A stretch of 64,000 nt of DNA from Arthrobacter sp. ISL-5 (GCF_018613835.1 NZ_JAGGPM010000043.1:62001-126000); one strand, 5' to 3'; counted from the first letter of the stretch, positions 17,576 to 26,423 are shown. The notes: a model not told the origin generated them from the sequence alone. Numbers and translations: made by a program.

Positions 17576-18859
17576 TTAGTGGCCTGTTCCTGCTGAATCA
17601 GCCGTGGACTGCAGTTCCGTCAACGCAGCGGCCGGGTCCTTGCCGGCCTTGACGATCTGCTCCAGCTGGGTGTCAGCGGCTGCGGAAACCTGGGTCCAGG
17701 TGGTGATCGCCGGAGGAGAGTTTGTGTCCTTCAGCTGGTTTCCGAAGACGGTGAGCTTGGCATCGCCGGACAGGGAGGTATCGGTCCAGGCAGCCTGCTT
17801 GGCCGGCAGGTCGCCGGTGAGCTTGTGGAACTTAAGCTGAACCTCGGGCTGGGAGAGGTACTGGATGAACTTCCACGCGGTGTCCCTGTTCTGGGTCTTT
17901 TTGAAGACCACCAGATCGGAGCCGCCGACGAAGGAGGTAGCGGACTTTTCCTTGGGGATCATTCCTACCTTGTACTTGTCCGCGAAGCCCGGGCCGCCTG
18001 CCTTATCCAACTGGCCGATTTCGGACGGGCCCGCGATCAGCATGGGCACTGAGCCATTGACGAAGGCCGCCTCGGCCGCGCCGGCGCCGGTTGCCGGCGT
18101 CTTATTGGCGATGCCCTCCTGAAAGAAGCTGTTGAAGTACTTCAGGGCACCCACCATTTCGGGTGTGTCCAGCGTCCATTTGGTGCTGTCGGCGTTGACA
18201 AGCTGGGCTCCGTTGGACCAGGGGAAAGGCAGCATGGACTGGAAGTCGTCCGCGATGCCGGTCGGCAGGGCCACTCCGTACTTGGCGCCGGCCTTGGTCT
18301 GCAGATCCTTGGCCAGGGATTTGAACCCATCCCACGTGGTGGGGAAGCTGTCGTAGCCGGCCTGGGCCGCCAGGTCACTGCGGTAGTAAACCACCCGCGT
18401 GTCCACATACCACGGCACGCCGACATGGGTACCGGCCACTTCCGTTGCCTTCAGGGCGCCCGGAAAGATCCCGGTGGTATCCACTTCGGCCGGGACCGGC
18501 TCAAAGGCGTCGCTGAAGTCGCTCATCCACGTGGTACCCATCTGGGCGACGTCCGGCGTGGTGCCGCCGGCGATGGCGGTTTGGTACTTGTTGTGGGCGG
18601 CATCCCACGGTACCGCCGTCACGTTGACCTTCACGCCCGGGTTTGCAGCCTCGAAGTCTTTGGCCAGCTGCGGGAGTGCGGCCCCTTCGTCGGCCTGCGC
18701 CCACACCGTGATGGTCCCCGTCGCTTGCCCCGAGGCAATCGGGGCAGCGGAAGCTGCACTTCCCGCAGGTGAGCCGGCATCACGGCCGCAGCCGGTCATC
18801 AAAAGCGCGGCTGCCACGCCAAGAACAGCCACTTTTCGGGCCTTATGAGAGAGCATCAT
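17576..18859 (-). CDS. Sugar ABC transporter substrate-binding lipoprotein
   Basis: A 427-aa family 1 extracellular solute-binding protein. The signal peptide has a lipobox LMTGC, with Cys24 as the lipidation site. Mature features include ITVWAQADEGAALPQLAKDF, GTTPDVAQMGTTW, VPWYVDTRVVYYRSDL (hinge region) and a C-terminal AAALTELQSTAD helix. It binds the sugar outside the membrane and delivers it to the two permeases. It is the first gene of the operon and is divergent from the LacI regulator, with candidate operators between them. The in-frame ATG at 18856 is an equally good start. Confidence 0.93.
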   Translation of the reverse strand: MMLSHKARKVAVLGVAAALLMTGCGRDAGSPAGSAASAAPIASGQATGTITVWAQADEGAALPQLAKDFEAANPGVKVNVTAVPWDAAHNKYQTAIAGGTTPDVAQMGTTWMSDFSDAFEPVPAEVDTTGIFPGALKATEVAGTHVGVPWYVDTRVVYYRSDLAAQAGYDSFPTTWDGFKSLAKDLQTKAGAKYGVALPTGIADDFQSMLPFPWSNGAQLVNADSTKWTLDTPEMVGALKYFNSFFQEGIANKTPATGAGAAEAAFVNGSVPMLIAGPSEIGQLDKAGGPGFADKYKVGMIPKEKSATSFVGGSDLVVFKKTQNRDTAWKFIQYLSQPEVQLKFHKLTGDLPAKQAAWTDTSLSGDAKLTVFGNQLKDTNSPPAITTWTQVSAAADTQLEQIVKAGKDPAAALTELQSTADSAGTGH

Positions 18860-18946
18860 TGATCCTTTCGGAGATCTTCAAGTTGCGAGATGGCGGGCTT
18901 TGGGGATCCGGCCGCCTGTTCGGAGGCGTCCTTGCAAAACCGAATC

Positions 18947-18961
18947 TATGCGCTTTACGTA
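18947..18961. promoter_or_regulatory. Candidate LacI-type operator, site 1
   Basis: TATGCGCTTTACGTA lies 88-102 bp upstream of the binding-protein start. It shares TATGCGCTT with site 3 read on the other strand. LacI-family regulators bind short imperfect palindromes, and the repeated word in this divergent intergenic region suggests a target of the adjacent regulator. Confidence 0.4.
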
Positions 18962-18980
18962 ATCTCGCTTGGAAAGAATT

Positions 18981-18995
18981 TATGCGCATTGATGC
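18981..18995. promoter_or_regulatory. Candidate LacI-type operator, site 2
   Basis: TATGCGCATTGATGC contains the perfect 8-bp palindrome ATGCGCAT and repeats the TATGCGC word of the neighbouring sites. It lies midway between the divergent binding-protein and LacI genes. Confidence 0.4.
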
Positions 18996-19065
18996 GGGAG
19001 CACAAGTGTTTGGAGAAAGTTTCTGGAGAATTGGGCCAGAATGACGCGCCCAGCCTGAATTGCCA

Positions 19066-19080
19066 TATGCTAAGCGCATA
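19066..19080. promoter_or_regulatory. Candidate LacI-type operator, site 3
   Basis: TATGCTAAGCGCATA has inverted arms TATGC and GCATA around a 5-bp centre. On the minus strand it reads TATGCGCTTAGCATA, close to site 1. It lies 25-39 bp before the LacI start, so it could serve autoregulation. Confidence 0.45.
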
Positions 19081-19104
19081 ACAACTCAGGTGAAGGGGGA
19101 GCCG

Positions 19105-20205
19105 ATGGTCAGGCGACCGACAGTCTATGACGTGGCGGAGCGGGCGGGTGTATCGATCGCGACCGTTTCGTTCACCTTCCGGCAGCCCCACCGCGTCAAG
19201 CCGTCAACCAAGGAAAACGTACTTACGGCGGCTAAGGAGCTGGGCTATGTTCCCAGCGGGAATGCACGCGGTCTGGCCCGCGGCAGGACGGGCGCGCTGG
19301 GGATCTATTCCTATGACTACTATTCCCTAGGGACCGGGCCGGAGGACGGTCCTGCAGCCGGGGCGGACGGGGCCGGGGGGCCGGCCGTTGATGCGTCCAA
19401 TGCAGACCTCAGGTTGTTTCCCGTGTACGTTGACGAGGTCCAGCGCGGCGTGGCCTTGGAATGCCGACGGCGGGGGTACACGCTGATCGTCAGCGGCGGC
19501 AGCCAGGCAAACAGCGAAACGGCGTTTGCAGACATAGCGGGCCAGGTAGACGGACTGGCTGTGTTCCCGAGGTCTGTGTCCGACGACGTCCTCGAGAGGA
19601 TCTCCAGGATGATCCCCGTTGTCGAATTTTCCGAGCGGCCCCACAGTGACACGGTCAGCGGCGTCACCTGCGACAATGCGGGCGGAATGAGGCGTTTGAC
19701 CGAGCACCTGATCTCTACCCACGGGTTCGAAGACCTGCAGTTCGTTGGGCCGGCCCGCATATTCCCGGACGCTCTGGCACGGTACGAGGGCTACCAGTCC
19801 CAACTTCGATCCTCGGGATTGAAGGAACTTCGCGAGCCGCTGGTGGCCGACGAAGGCAAGCCCGGCTGGTCGGAGAAAGTGGCGGACATACTTCTGGCCC
19901 AGGAGTCCTTGCCCGCAGCCCTGGTATGCGCCCAGGATGAAATCGCCCTCGGCATCATGGGTGAACTCGCGGCCCGTGGCATCAGCGTCCCGGGACAAAT
20001 CGCCGTTACCGGATTCGACGGAATCGCAGCAGGTCTCATTTCCCGTCCGCCGCTGACCACCATCCGTCAGCCAATGGAACTCATGGGCAGGACAGCTGTC
20101 GGAATACTGCTCGACAGGTTCGAACACCCTGAAAAGCCTGCCCGGAGCCAGGAGCTGCCGGTTCAGTTGATCGTGCGCGAGAGTTGCGGCTGCCTGCCCG
20201 TCTGA
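19105..20205 (+). CDS. LacI family transcriptional regulator
   Basis: A 366-aa regulator. The N-terminal HTH reads PTVYDVAERAGVSIATVSFTF (residues 4-24), with the hinge-helix region RVKPSTKENVLTAAKELGY after it. The periplasmic-binding-protein-like effector domain ends with TGFDGIAAGLISRPPLTTIRQP. The chosen start (ATG 19105) has a GAAGGGGGA ribosome binding site 5 nt upstream; an earlier in-frame ATG at 19060 overlaps the operator region. It is divergent from the sugar import/catabolic operon and most likely represses it until a sugar ligand binds. An insert of glycine/alanine-rich sequence (about residues 75-100) is unusual for the family. Confidence 0.92.
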   Translation: MVRRPTVYDVAERAGVSIATVSFTFRQPHRVKPSTKENVLTAAKELGYVPSGNARGLARGRTGALGIYSYDYYSLGTGPEDGPAAGADGAGGPAVDASNADLRLFPVYVDEVQRGVALECRRRGYTLIVSGGSQANSETAFADIAGQVDGLAVFPRSVSDDVLERISRMIPVVEFSERPHSDTVSGVTCDNAGGMRRLTEHLISTHGFEDLQFVGPARIFPDALARYEGYQSQLRSSGLKELREPLVADEGKPGWSEKVADILLAQESLPAALVCAQDEIALGIMGELAARGISVPGQIAVTGFDGIAAGLISRPPLTTIRQPMELMGRTAVGILLDRFEHPEKPARSQELPVQLIVRESCGCLPV

Positions 20206-20247
20206 TTCCGGGAGCCCAGGCTCGCAATCCTCTAGCGGATCGCTCGG

Positions 20248-20430
20248 TCAGGCTTCAGTGAAGCGGCTCTCGGCTTCGTCGATCACTTGATCAAGGACAC
20301 GGGAGTCGGCTCGTAGTCCTGCGACTAGCTGATCGATGTCACGCAATCCAGCACGCTCCAGGAGCCGCTTCTCATTCGAGACCCACTCACCGCGAGCAGC
20401 AAGGACCGCATTTGGCGCGAGGACTTGAGC
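20248..20430 (-). pseudogene. C-terminal remnant resembling a nucleotidyltransferase
   Basis: An open minus-strand frame without a start codon reads VLAPNAVLAARGEWVSNEKR and then LLERAGLRDIDQLVAGL to a TGA at 20248. The pattern resembles the C-terminal helical part of aminoglycoside-type or minimal nucleotidyltransferases (LALN.RWWTNEKGL). Nothing matching the N-terminal domain is present, since the HAD gene begins at 20449 on the other strand. It is best read as a truncated remnant, and the family assignment is tentative. Confidence 0.35.
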
Positions 20431-20448
20431 GGGCCTTAGTCTGAAGGG

Positions 20449-21120
20449 ATGTTGCTACTTGTCGATTTGGACAACACTTTGGTCGACAGGGCGTCCGCCT
20501 TCAATCTCTGGGCAATGCATTTTGTCCGGTCGCTCGGGCGACCCGATTCGGAGGCAGAGTGGCTTATCGCCACAGACCGTGACGGCTACGAACCACGAGA
20601 ATCTTTGGCTCGCGCGATCAGGAAACGGTTCAAGACGAACAAGTCGATCGACGCTCTTGTGAACGCACTTCTCTACGAACACGTGGATCTATTGACGATG
20701 GATCCCCTCACGATCGACGCCCTCGGGAACGCGCGGGAATCCGGCTGGAAAATAGGTATCGTCACCAACGGAACGACTGCGCAGCAGACCCTCAAAATTG
20801 AAACGGTCGGGCTTGGACGATATGTCGATGCTGTTGTTATCTCCGAAACGGAACGTGTCAAAAAACCGGACCCCGAGATCTTCCGCATTGCTGCGGATCG
20901 ACTGGGCGCCGACCTGCCCAGCGGTTGGATGATCGGCGATCACCCGACTGCTGACATTGCGGGCGGCAGGTCAGCTGGCTTGGAAACAGGCTGGGTTTCT
21001 CGCGGGATGGATTGGCCAGCAGATCGGGCTGTTCCCACGGTCACGGCAACAACCGCCGCCGAGGTCCTGGACGCAGTCGTTCATCTAGGCCCCAGGCCAA
21101 TTGAGGAACGGATCTTTTAG
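20449..21120 (+). CDS. HAD family hydrolase
   Basis: A 223-aa haloacid-dehalogenase-like phosphatase. Motif I is VDLDNTLVD (residues 5-13, nucleophile Asp6), motif II IVTNGT (about 104), motif III lysine in KKPDPEIF (about 139) and motif IV MIGDHPTADIAGG (about 162). A helical cap lies between motifs I and II. The substrate is probably a small phosphorylated metabolite and is not predictable. It is monocistronic, 40 nt before the next gene. Confidence 0.88.
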   Translation: MLLLVDLDNTLVDRASAFNLWAMHFVRSLGRPDSEAEWLIATDRDGYEPRESLARAIRKRFKTNKSIDALVNALLYEHVDLLTMDPLTIDALGNARESGWKIGIVTNGTTAQQTLKIETVGLGRYVDAVVISETERVKKPDPEIFRIAADRLGADLPSGWMIGDHPTADIAGGRSAGLETGWVSRGMDWPADRAVPTVTATTAAEVLDAVVHLGPRPIEERIF

Positions 21121-21161
21121 CCTGGATATGGTCTCCTTCGCCGGTGTGAGAGCATGGCGCC

Positions 21162-21629
21162 ATGGACGATGAGGCGATCCGGCCTGCTGTAGATAAGGAC
21201 TTTCCCGCAGTAGCTGCCCTTCGATGGCAATGGCTCGTCGAAGGGAAAGGATCCGCACGGTCCGACTCGAAGGAGACGTTCGTCGGACTGTTCGCTTCGT
21301 GGCTACGCGGCCACGCGGACACGCACAGATGCCTCGTCGTCGAACAGGACGGTGTTTTGGTCGGATTTGCCATCGTCGCCTACTTTGACCGAGTCCCCAC
21401 CGCTCAGGCGCTCGAACGAACGTCCGCGGAGCTGCAGTCCCTCTATGTCGTTCCCTTCGCACGAAACACTGGTGTGGGCGCGCGTCTGATCGATGCCGCC
21501 CTGAACGCGGCCCGGGATTCGGGGGCCGAACGGATCACCGTCCATAGCAGTGAGCGGGCGGTCACCGCTTATGTTCGCGCAGGGTTCAGCTCATCTGCAC
21601 AATTCATGGAACAGGGCCTCCACTCCTGA
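21162..21629 (+). CDS. GNAT family N-acetyltransferase
   Basis: A 155-aa acetyltransferase. The acetyl-CoA pyrophosphate-binding region reads VVPFARNTGVGARLIDAAL (motif A, R/Q-x-x-G-x-G/A form), preceded by the beta4 strand LQSLYVVP. C-terminal strands ITVHSSERAVTAYVRAGF complete the fold. The substrate is unknown. It is followed directly by a fragment of a sugar O-acetyltransferase. Confidence 0.85.
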   Translation: MDDEAIRPAVDKDFPAVAALRWQWLVEGKGSARSDSKETFVGLFASWLRGHADTHRCLVVEQDGVLVGFAIVAYFDRVPTAQALERTSAELQSLYVVPFARNTGVGARLIDAALNAARDSGAERITVHSSERAVTAYVRAGFSSSAQFMEQGLHS

Positions 21630-21645
21630 GGAATCGGCTGCCGGC

Positions 21646-21960
21646 ATGAGCGGTTGCAGGGAGCGAATCGCCTCCGGGGGGATTTTTACGATAGGGGCCG
21701 ATGTGCGGATTGGGCCAGGCGTCCAATTGCTCACCGCACTTCATCCAATCAGCGACCACCAAAAACGGCGAGATGGCTGGGAACGGGCGGAGCCCATAGA
21801 GATTGAGGACAACGCTTGGTTGGGTGGTGGCGTCATCGTTTGTCCCGGCGTGACGATCGGTGCGAATACCGTCATCGGTGCCGGTAGCGTCGTATTGAAG
21901 GACATCCCGGCTCAAGTCTTTGCGGCCGGAAACCCAGCCAAAGTGATCCGGCAACTCTGA
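21646..21960 (+). pseudogene. Truncated maltose/galactoside O-acetyltransferase
   Basis: This 104-codon frame carries only the C-terminal left-handed beta-helix of a LacA/Maa-type acetyltransferase: TIGADVRIGPGVQLL, then PIEIEDNAWLGGGVIVCPGV and the ending GNPAKVIRQL. The N-terminal helical domain (about 80-90 residues), and with it part of the active site, is missing. The upstream GNAT gene ends 17 nt before. It is probably a remnant left after recombination, although a short LbH protein cannot be excluded. Confidence 0.7.
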
Positions 21961-22415
21961 CCATGTGGCATGGCCTTGGGCCAGCCCGCATGTCGTCACC
22001 GCGAGCAAGCACATTTTCATCTACGACCCTCGTGCAAAATTCTGTTAGCCGTGCCGTGGCGCCCTGAAAGTGTCCCACAAGGGTTTCCCCCTTGCGGGCA
22101 ATATTTTCGTCAGTCCGGCCAATGGATTTCGGCTTCCCTGGAACGCTCGCCCGCGGCTGCTCGACGGCCTTTGCACACTCGGGCCACCCGAAGGACTGAC
22201 CTCGACCAGCGCGCTCCTATGCTGCATGCCCTGTTTCCTGATCTGCGAACTCTGGCATTTGGCGCCGCCGCCCGGGCCGTAACCGCTGCCAGGACTGCAG
22301 ATGCCGGTGTCGCGGCAACTAGCCGTGCTGCCACCATGAGCCCATATGAGGATCCCTCAGCGAACATGTCTATTTCGAGACCGGGACAGATCGCGAGAGA
22401 ATCACCTCCCGCGTG
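21961..22415. other. Gene-poor intergenic stretch
   Basis: No convincing gene on either strand. The open frames are GC-skew shadows without domains. No terminator with a clear stem, IS end or RNA gene was recognised. Confidence 0.45.
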
Positions 22416-22970
22416 TCAACTATGCATCTGGGGGAACCCGGGCAGACCGTCTATGCTCCGCGCGTTCCTCTCGGCGCGGTATTCGGCCATGCCGTCTGCG
22501 CCCTTGTTCTCGGCCCGTAAGCGAAGAAGGTCACGCTCGCCGGTCATTTCCATGATGGGGACGCCCCAGCCACACGAGTCGCTGATGCGGGTGACGTCTA
22601 CCGTGATGACCGCTCGGGTGCTTGGGTGCTCGGGGTGAAGCGCCAGTACTTCTTCGAATGTTGCCTCACCCGGGAGGAACACCGAGCCTCGGCCGTGTAG
22701 TCGAACGATGCGGGGCCTGCTGCCGAACGAATTGAACATGATACACACGCGGCCGTTTTCTCGGATGTGTGCGATTGTCTCGACGCCGCTGCCGGTGTAG
22801 TCAATCCAGCCGACCCGGTGGGTGCCCAAGACAGAGAATGAGTCGTGGCCGCGGGGGGACAAATTCACATGTCCGTCTGCTCCAAGGGGCGCAGTTGCGA
22901 CGAACCACATGGGCTGTTCCTCGATCCACGCTTTGAGGTTCTTGTCGATGGAATCGAATATTTTGGCCAC
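22416..22970 (-). CDS. Pyridoxamine 5'-phosphate oxidase family protein
   Basis: A 184-aa FMN-binding split-barrel protein. It begins GTG (VAKIFDSIDKNLKAWI) and continues with WFVATAPLGADGHVNLSPRG, GWIDYTGSG and GRVCIMFNSF.SRPRIVRLHG, typical of the actinobacterial PPOX group with flavin or F420 use. The longer in-frame extension to 23279 runs antisense into the next gene and is rejected. It is probably a redox or flavin-binding protein; the substrate is unknown. Confidence 0.85.
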   Translation of the reverse strand: MAKIFDSIDKNLKAWIEEQPMWFVATAPLGADGHVNLSPRGHDSFSVLGTHRVGWIDYTGSGVETIAHIRENGRVCIMFNSFGSRPRIVRLHGRGSVFLPGEATFEEVLALHPEHPSTRAVITVDVTRISDSCGWGVPIMEMTGERDLLRLRAENKGADGMAEYRAERNARSIDGLPGFPQMHS

Positions 22971-23159
22971 GTTCAAAGCATAGTCCGTAGGATCGGGCCC
23001 TCTCGATTCCGTCCGACAGGGATCCCCAAATCGGACGCAGCGGCGTCCGCTGAGCCACCGGCTTACGGGCGCGACATTGCGGCTGTCAGTTGGCTTGCTT
23101 AGAGGCTCTTGCGCCCTCATGCTCCCCACAGGTTGCATCTCTAAACGTAGGCTGACTGG

Positions 23160-23816
23160 ATGAATCAGCAGACTGAAGTGGTGCTCGTCCATGGCTTGTG
23201 GCACCAGCCGGCCCACTTCGACCAGTTGGCAGACGATCTGCGCCGCCTCGGCGCCACTGTCCATGTTCCTCGTCTGCATAGGGGTTCACTAGCTGCGGAT
23301 ACTGCAGTCGTCCAAGAGACGGTCGATGGATGTTTGGCACCGCCAGTCGTCCTTGGCCATTCATATGGTGGATCTGTCATCACTGGCCTGGAACGGGTCC
23401 GGCACCTCATGTACGTTGCGGCGTTCGTTCCGGCAGCCGGTGAAAGTGGCGCCATTCTGGGTGGTCCCTCAGCGCTGGTCAACGACGCCATCCGGCATAA
23501 CGAGGATGGGTCAACCAGCATTCAGCCGGAACGGGCTCGTGAGGTTTTGTACGCAGATTGTTCCGCCGCCGATAGTGCACGGGCCACGTCGCTCCTAGTA
23601 CCTCAACAACCTGGTCATGGTCGCGGGGTGCCCAGCCGCATTGCCTGGCAAACCACCGAGAGCACCTATATTCACTGTGAACAGGACAAAGCGCTTAGTC
23701 CTATCCTTCAGGAACGAATGGCCGGCCGATGTACCAAGGCTGTCAGTTTAAACTCGAGCCATTCACCCTTCATCAGCCAACCTAAGTGGCTCACGAAACG
23801 CATCTTGGAGATATAG
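23160..23816 (+). CDS. Alpha/beta hydrolase
   Basis: A 218-aa alpha/beta-hydrolase. HGLWHQPAHF forms the oxyanion region (residues 11-20), GHSYGG the nucleophile elbow with Ser68, and the SSHSPFISQP segment near the end supplies the catalytic His. It is similar in layout to EstC/salicylate-esterase-like enzymes. The strand after the elbow reads HLMYVAAFVPA. It is slightly short but all three catalytic elements are placed normally. Monocistronic. Confidence 0.85.
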   Translation: MNQQTEVVLVHGLWHQPAHFDQLADDLRRLGATVHVPRLHRGSLAADTAVVQETVDGCLAPPVVLGHSYGGSVITGLERVRHLMYVAAFVPAAGESGAILGGPSALVNDAIRHNEDGSTSIQPERAREVLYADCSAADSARATSLLVPQQPGHGRGVPSRIAWQTTESTYIHCEQDKALSPILQERMAGRCTKAVSLNSSHSPFISQPKWLTKRILEI

Positions 23817-23928
23817 ACACCCCGTTGGCCGAAACGAGGCGCCGGTGAGCAAAATCTCACGTGCCCCCAAGGACCGGCTAACGGGCGGCCGACGCGCTTG
23901 CCGCCGAACCTCGTGGAAACCTAGAGGC

Positions 23929-24819
23929 ATGGACTACAACAAGGTAATCGACAGGCTGACCGCTTGGGCTCAGGACAACGTCAATGTGCGCGCGATGGTG
24001 CTGACCGGTTCCGCGGCCGCCAACGAGACGCATCCCCTATCGGATCGCGATATCGAGGTGTACGCCACCGACCCGGCCCCGCTCCTTTCAGACGATTCCT
24101 GGTGGGATCAACTCGGGGAGGTCCTTGTTGTCGAGCGCCTGGCGAACCCCGGTTGGCACCCCACCCGCTTGGTGTACTACGTCGGCGGCAAGCTCGACCT
24201 GACCGTCATCAAGGCCGACGCGCTACCGACGATGCGCTATGAACGGCGCTTCGCCGTCCTCGTAGACAAGGACGGTCATTCCGGCTCACTTCGCCAGGCT
24301 GCGGTGCGGAATTCGTTGCCCGACGAGACGGCATTTCATGAGCGACTGGACTGGGGATATGCCGCTGCACTGATGTGTGCGAAGGCGATCGTCCGAGACG
24401 AGCCGTGGTCAAGCAAGATCCGCGACCGAGACCTGAAAGCGTCGCTGCTGATGCTGATCGAATGGGATCACCACGCCCGCTACGGACTTGACTACGACGT
24501 ACGCTTCCTCGGTTCCCGAATGCGGGAATGGATGGACCTCGACGTGCAGCAAGCGCTTGAACAGTGCTGGGGCCAATTCGACGCCGTGGATTCTGCCAAT
24601 GCCCTGCGCGCTTCAATCATCCTGTTCGCCGACCTTGGCGCGCGTATCGCGGACAAGCTTCGCTTCCAACCCTTCGATCACGACCGCGTTCACCGCGAGG
24701 TCGAAGCCATCCTTGCGATGCATACAGATGTCCGCAAGAGGATCCCCAACGGGCACCGAGTGCCCGTTGGGGCAACGGTCTGCGGTCCATGCTGCATGAC
24801 TCGTTGTCGGCGCCGATAG
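23929..24819 (+). CDS. Aminoglycoside 6-adenylyltransferase family protein
   Basis: A 296-aa ANT(6)-type nucleotidyltransferase. The catalytic motif GSAAANETHPLSDRDIEV (residues 27-44) supplies metal-binding Asp39 and Asp41, and KLDLTVI supplies the third acidic residue (about 88). Helical C-terminal parts such as LLMLIEWDHHARYGLDYDVR are typical. ANT(6) enzymes adenylylate streptomycin, but many chromosomal members have no shown resistance role. The last 20 codons (after VRKRIP) are unusual: they overlap a perfect 13-bp hairpin and end in a Cys/Arg-rich tail, so the original 3' end may have been altered. The start at 23929 is preferred to 23845. Confidence 0.85.
   Translation: MDYNKVIDRLTAWAQDNVNVRAMVLTGSAAANETHPLSDRDIEVYATDPAPLLSDDSWWDQLGEVLVVERLANPGWHPTRLVYYVGGKLDLTVIKADALPTMRYERRFAVLVDKDGHSGSLRQAAVRNSLPDETAFHERLDWGYAAALMCAKAIVRDEPWSSKIRDRDLKASLLMLIEWDHHARYGLDYDVRFLGSRMREWMDLDVQQALEQCWGQFDAVDSANALRASIILFADLGARIADKLRFQPFDHDRVHREVEAILAMHTDVRKRIPNGHRVPVGATVCGPCCMTRCRRR
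24744..24772 (+). terminator. Perfect 13-bp hairpin inside the 3' end of the nucleotidyltransferase gene
   Basis: CCCCAACGGGCAC, a 3-nt loop CGA, and GTGCCCGTTGGGG form a perfect stem. No T-run follows. It lies about 50 bp before the annotated stop and 86 bp before the RidA start, so it may end or attenuate the transcript. Confidence 0.5.
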
Positions 24820-24857
24820 GGTGGGATTTGCCAGCGCATTCCAACAAGAGGACGCCC

Positions 24858-25265
24858 ATGCCCAGCGCAGTTACCCTCATTAGCTCGAGCACCCTTAGTG
24901 CCTCCGCGCAGTACGCGTATGCGGCGACCGTTCCCGGCGCCGCACGCCTCATTTTCCTGGCCGGATCATGCCCCTTGAATAAGGACGGTACGACCGCAGG
25001 GCCAGGGGACTACGCAGCACAGGCTGCAAAAGCGATTGAGAACTTGTGCCTTGCCCTGGAAGCCGCCGGTGCCGGCATCGGGGATGTAATCTCCACACGC
25101 ATCCTTGTGGCATCGACCGAGCGGGCCGACCTGGTAACGGCGTGGGACGTGGTTCGGGCAGCCTTTGGCGAGCACGATGTGCCAAGCACGCTGATGGGAG
25201 TCACGGTGCTCGGCTATGAAGACCAGTTGGTAGAGATCGAAGCAATCGCCGCAGTTATTGATTGA
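24858..25265 (+). CDS. RidA family protein
   Basis: A 135-aa YjgF/RidA-fold protein. Markers are IFLAGSCPLNKDGT, the trimer-interface strand AKAIENLCLALEAAGAGIGDVISTRILVA-type region (residues 57-85) and the closing LGYEDQLVEIEAIA. The classical catalytic Arg is present in STRILV. RidA proteins hydrolyse reactive enamines/imines from PLP enzymes, and subgroup members vary. The chosen ATG at 24858 begins MPSAVTLI; the long upstream extension overlaps the preceding gene in another frame. Confidence 0.85.
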   Translation: MPSAVTLISSSTLSASAQYAYAATVPGAARLIFLAGSCPLNKDGTTAGPGDYAAQAAKAIENLCLALEAAGAGIGDVISTRILVASTERADLVTAWDVVRAAFGEHDVPSTLMGVTVLGYEDQLVEIEAIAAVID

Positions 25266-25402
25266 ACCGGTGCTGTCCGCTCATCAACAGCGAACCGAGT
25301 TCCTTTGCTGGATCGATGACGCAGCCAATACCTGAGAACGAAGACATCCCCGAATCTGTCACTAGGGGATCCCTCACCGGGAGAGCCTTGCAGCTTCTGC
25401 CG

Positions 25403-26293
25403 TCATGAGGGCCGGTCTGCGAAATGCGAGCAGGCAAGTTCCATCGCCTCGGCAGGGAACTCGTGCTCTCCATCGAACAGGTATGAGTCGCACACTCTGG
25501 GACCGAAGCTGGCAAGCACCGACCGCACTCCGTCCATGGGAAACCACGGGTCCGAGGTCGCGGCTGAGAGGAACACTCTCTGGCCTTGGAGTGTTCTAGC
25601 CACCGCAGGCACGTCCCCCGCGGCTGCCAAGCCCGGTACGAACCATGCAGAATTGTGCTTAAGGCGGTGCTTGGCGAACGAGGCCAGCGTGCCGACACCG
25701 CAGTTGATCACCCCAACAGAAAGGCGCGGATCGAACGCAAGACTGAAGAATGCCACTTGGCCGCCGAGGGAGTGTCCCATGATGCCGAGGCTCCCGGTAA
25801 TCTCAGGTTGATCCGTGAGCCACGTCGTCAAGGTCGCTATGTCGCTGGCGTGCTTCGCCTGCAGGCTGCTGCCCCCAGCGATGCGCAGCAGCGCATCGAA
25901 TTGTTCGTCGTCCCCGCCGCTGGCCGACCAGTTCCGTTGACGTTCTTCGAACCCGATCAGGTCGGGGATGAGCACTCGGACTCCACGTTCGGCGAGCCGG
26001 AGGCCATACGCCATTGTTCGGTCGCCGGAGAGGCCAGCCACTTCGGTCTTGCCCAGTGAGAAAGCCCGGGCATGCTGGTGGACGGCAATCACGGTGGGTC
26101 CGGCGGGTGCCTGGGGCGTCAGGAGCAGGCAAGGGATAGTGTCATCGTCCCAGGTGTCCACTTCGATCCGTTCGCGTGCTATCGAACCAACGGGGGCGAG
26201 CACGCGACGACGGACTGCCTTCGGCGCATAGTGTTCAGGGTCCTCCAATCCCAAGAGTCGACGAACTCCCTCGCGGCCCAACATGTCGTCCAT
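25403..26293 (-). CDS. Dienelactone-hydrolase-like alpha/beta hydrolase
   Basis: A 296-aa alpha/beta-hydrolase. The nucleophile elbow is GHSLGG with Ser175; other family elements are VIAVHQHARAFSLGK (oxyanion side), VLIPDLIGFEERQRN and the C-terminal YLFDGEHEFPAEAM carrying the catalytic His. The layout is that of acetyl-xylan-esterase/dienelactone-hydrolase-type proteins. Its 5' end overlaps by a few bases the start region of the divergent HIT gene. Confidence 0.85.
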   Translation of the reverse strand: MDDMLGREGVRRLLGLEDPEHYAPKAVRRRVLAPVGSIARERIEVDTWDDDTIPCLLLTPQAPAGPTVIAVHQHARAFSLGKTEVAGLSGDRTMAYGLRLAERGVRVLIPDLIGFEERQRNWSASGGDDEQFDALLRIAGGSSLQAKHASDIATLTTWLTDQPEITGSLGIMGHSLGGQVAFFSLAFDPRLSVGVINCGVGTLASFAKHRLKHNSAWFVPGLAAAGDVPAVARTLQGQRVFLSAATSDPWFPMDGVRSVLASFGPRVCDSYLFDGEHEFPAEAMELACSHFADRPS

Positions 26294-26423
26294 GCCCCAA
26301 TCCTCTCAGCCCGTCACGGGTTCTGACTGTCAATTTTCCGAAGTCGTCTTCCCGGATAATGTGTGCGCTGCCGTACCGGCGGGGCCTTGCGATTCCTGGC
26401 ACTCGGTGTGCTTGGATGACAGC

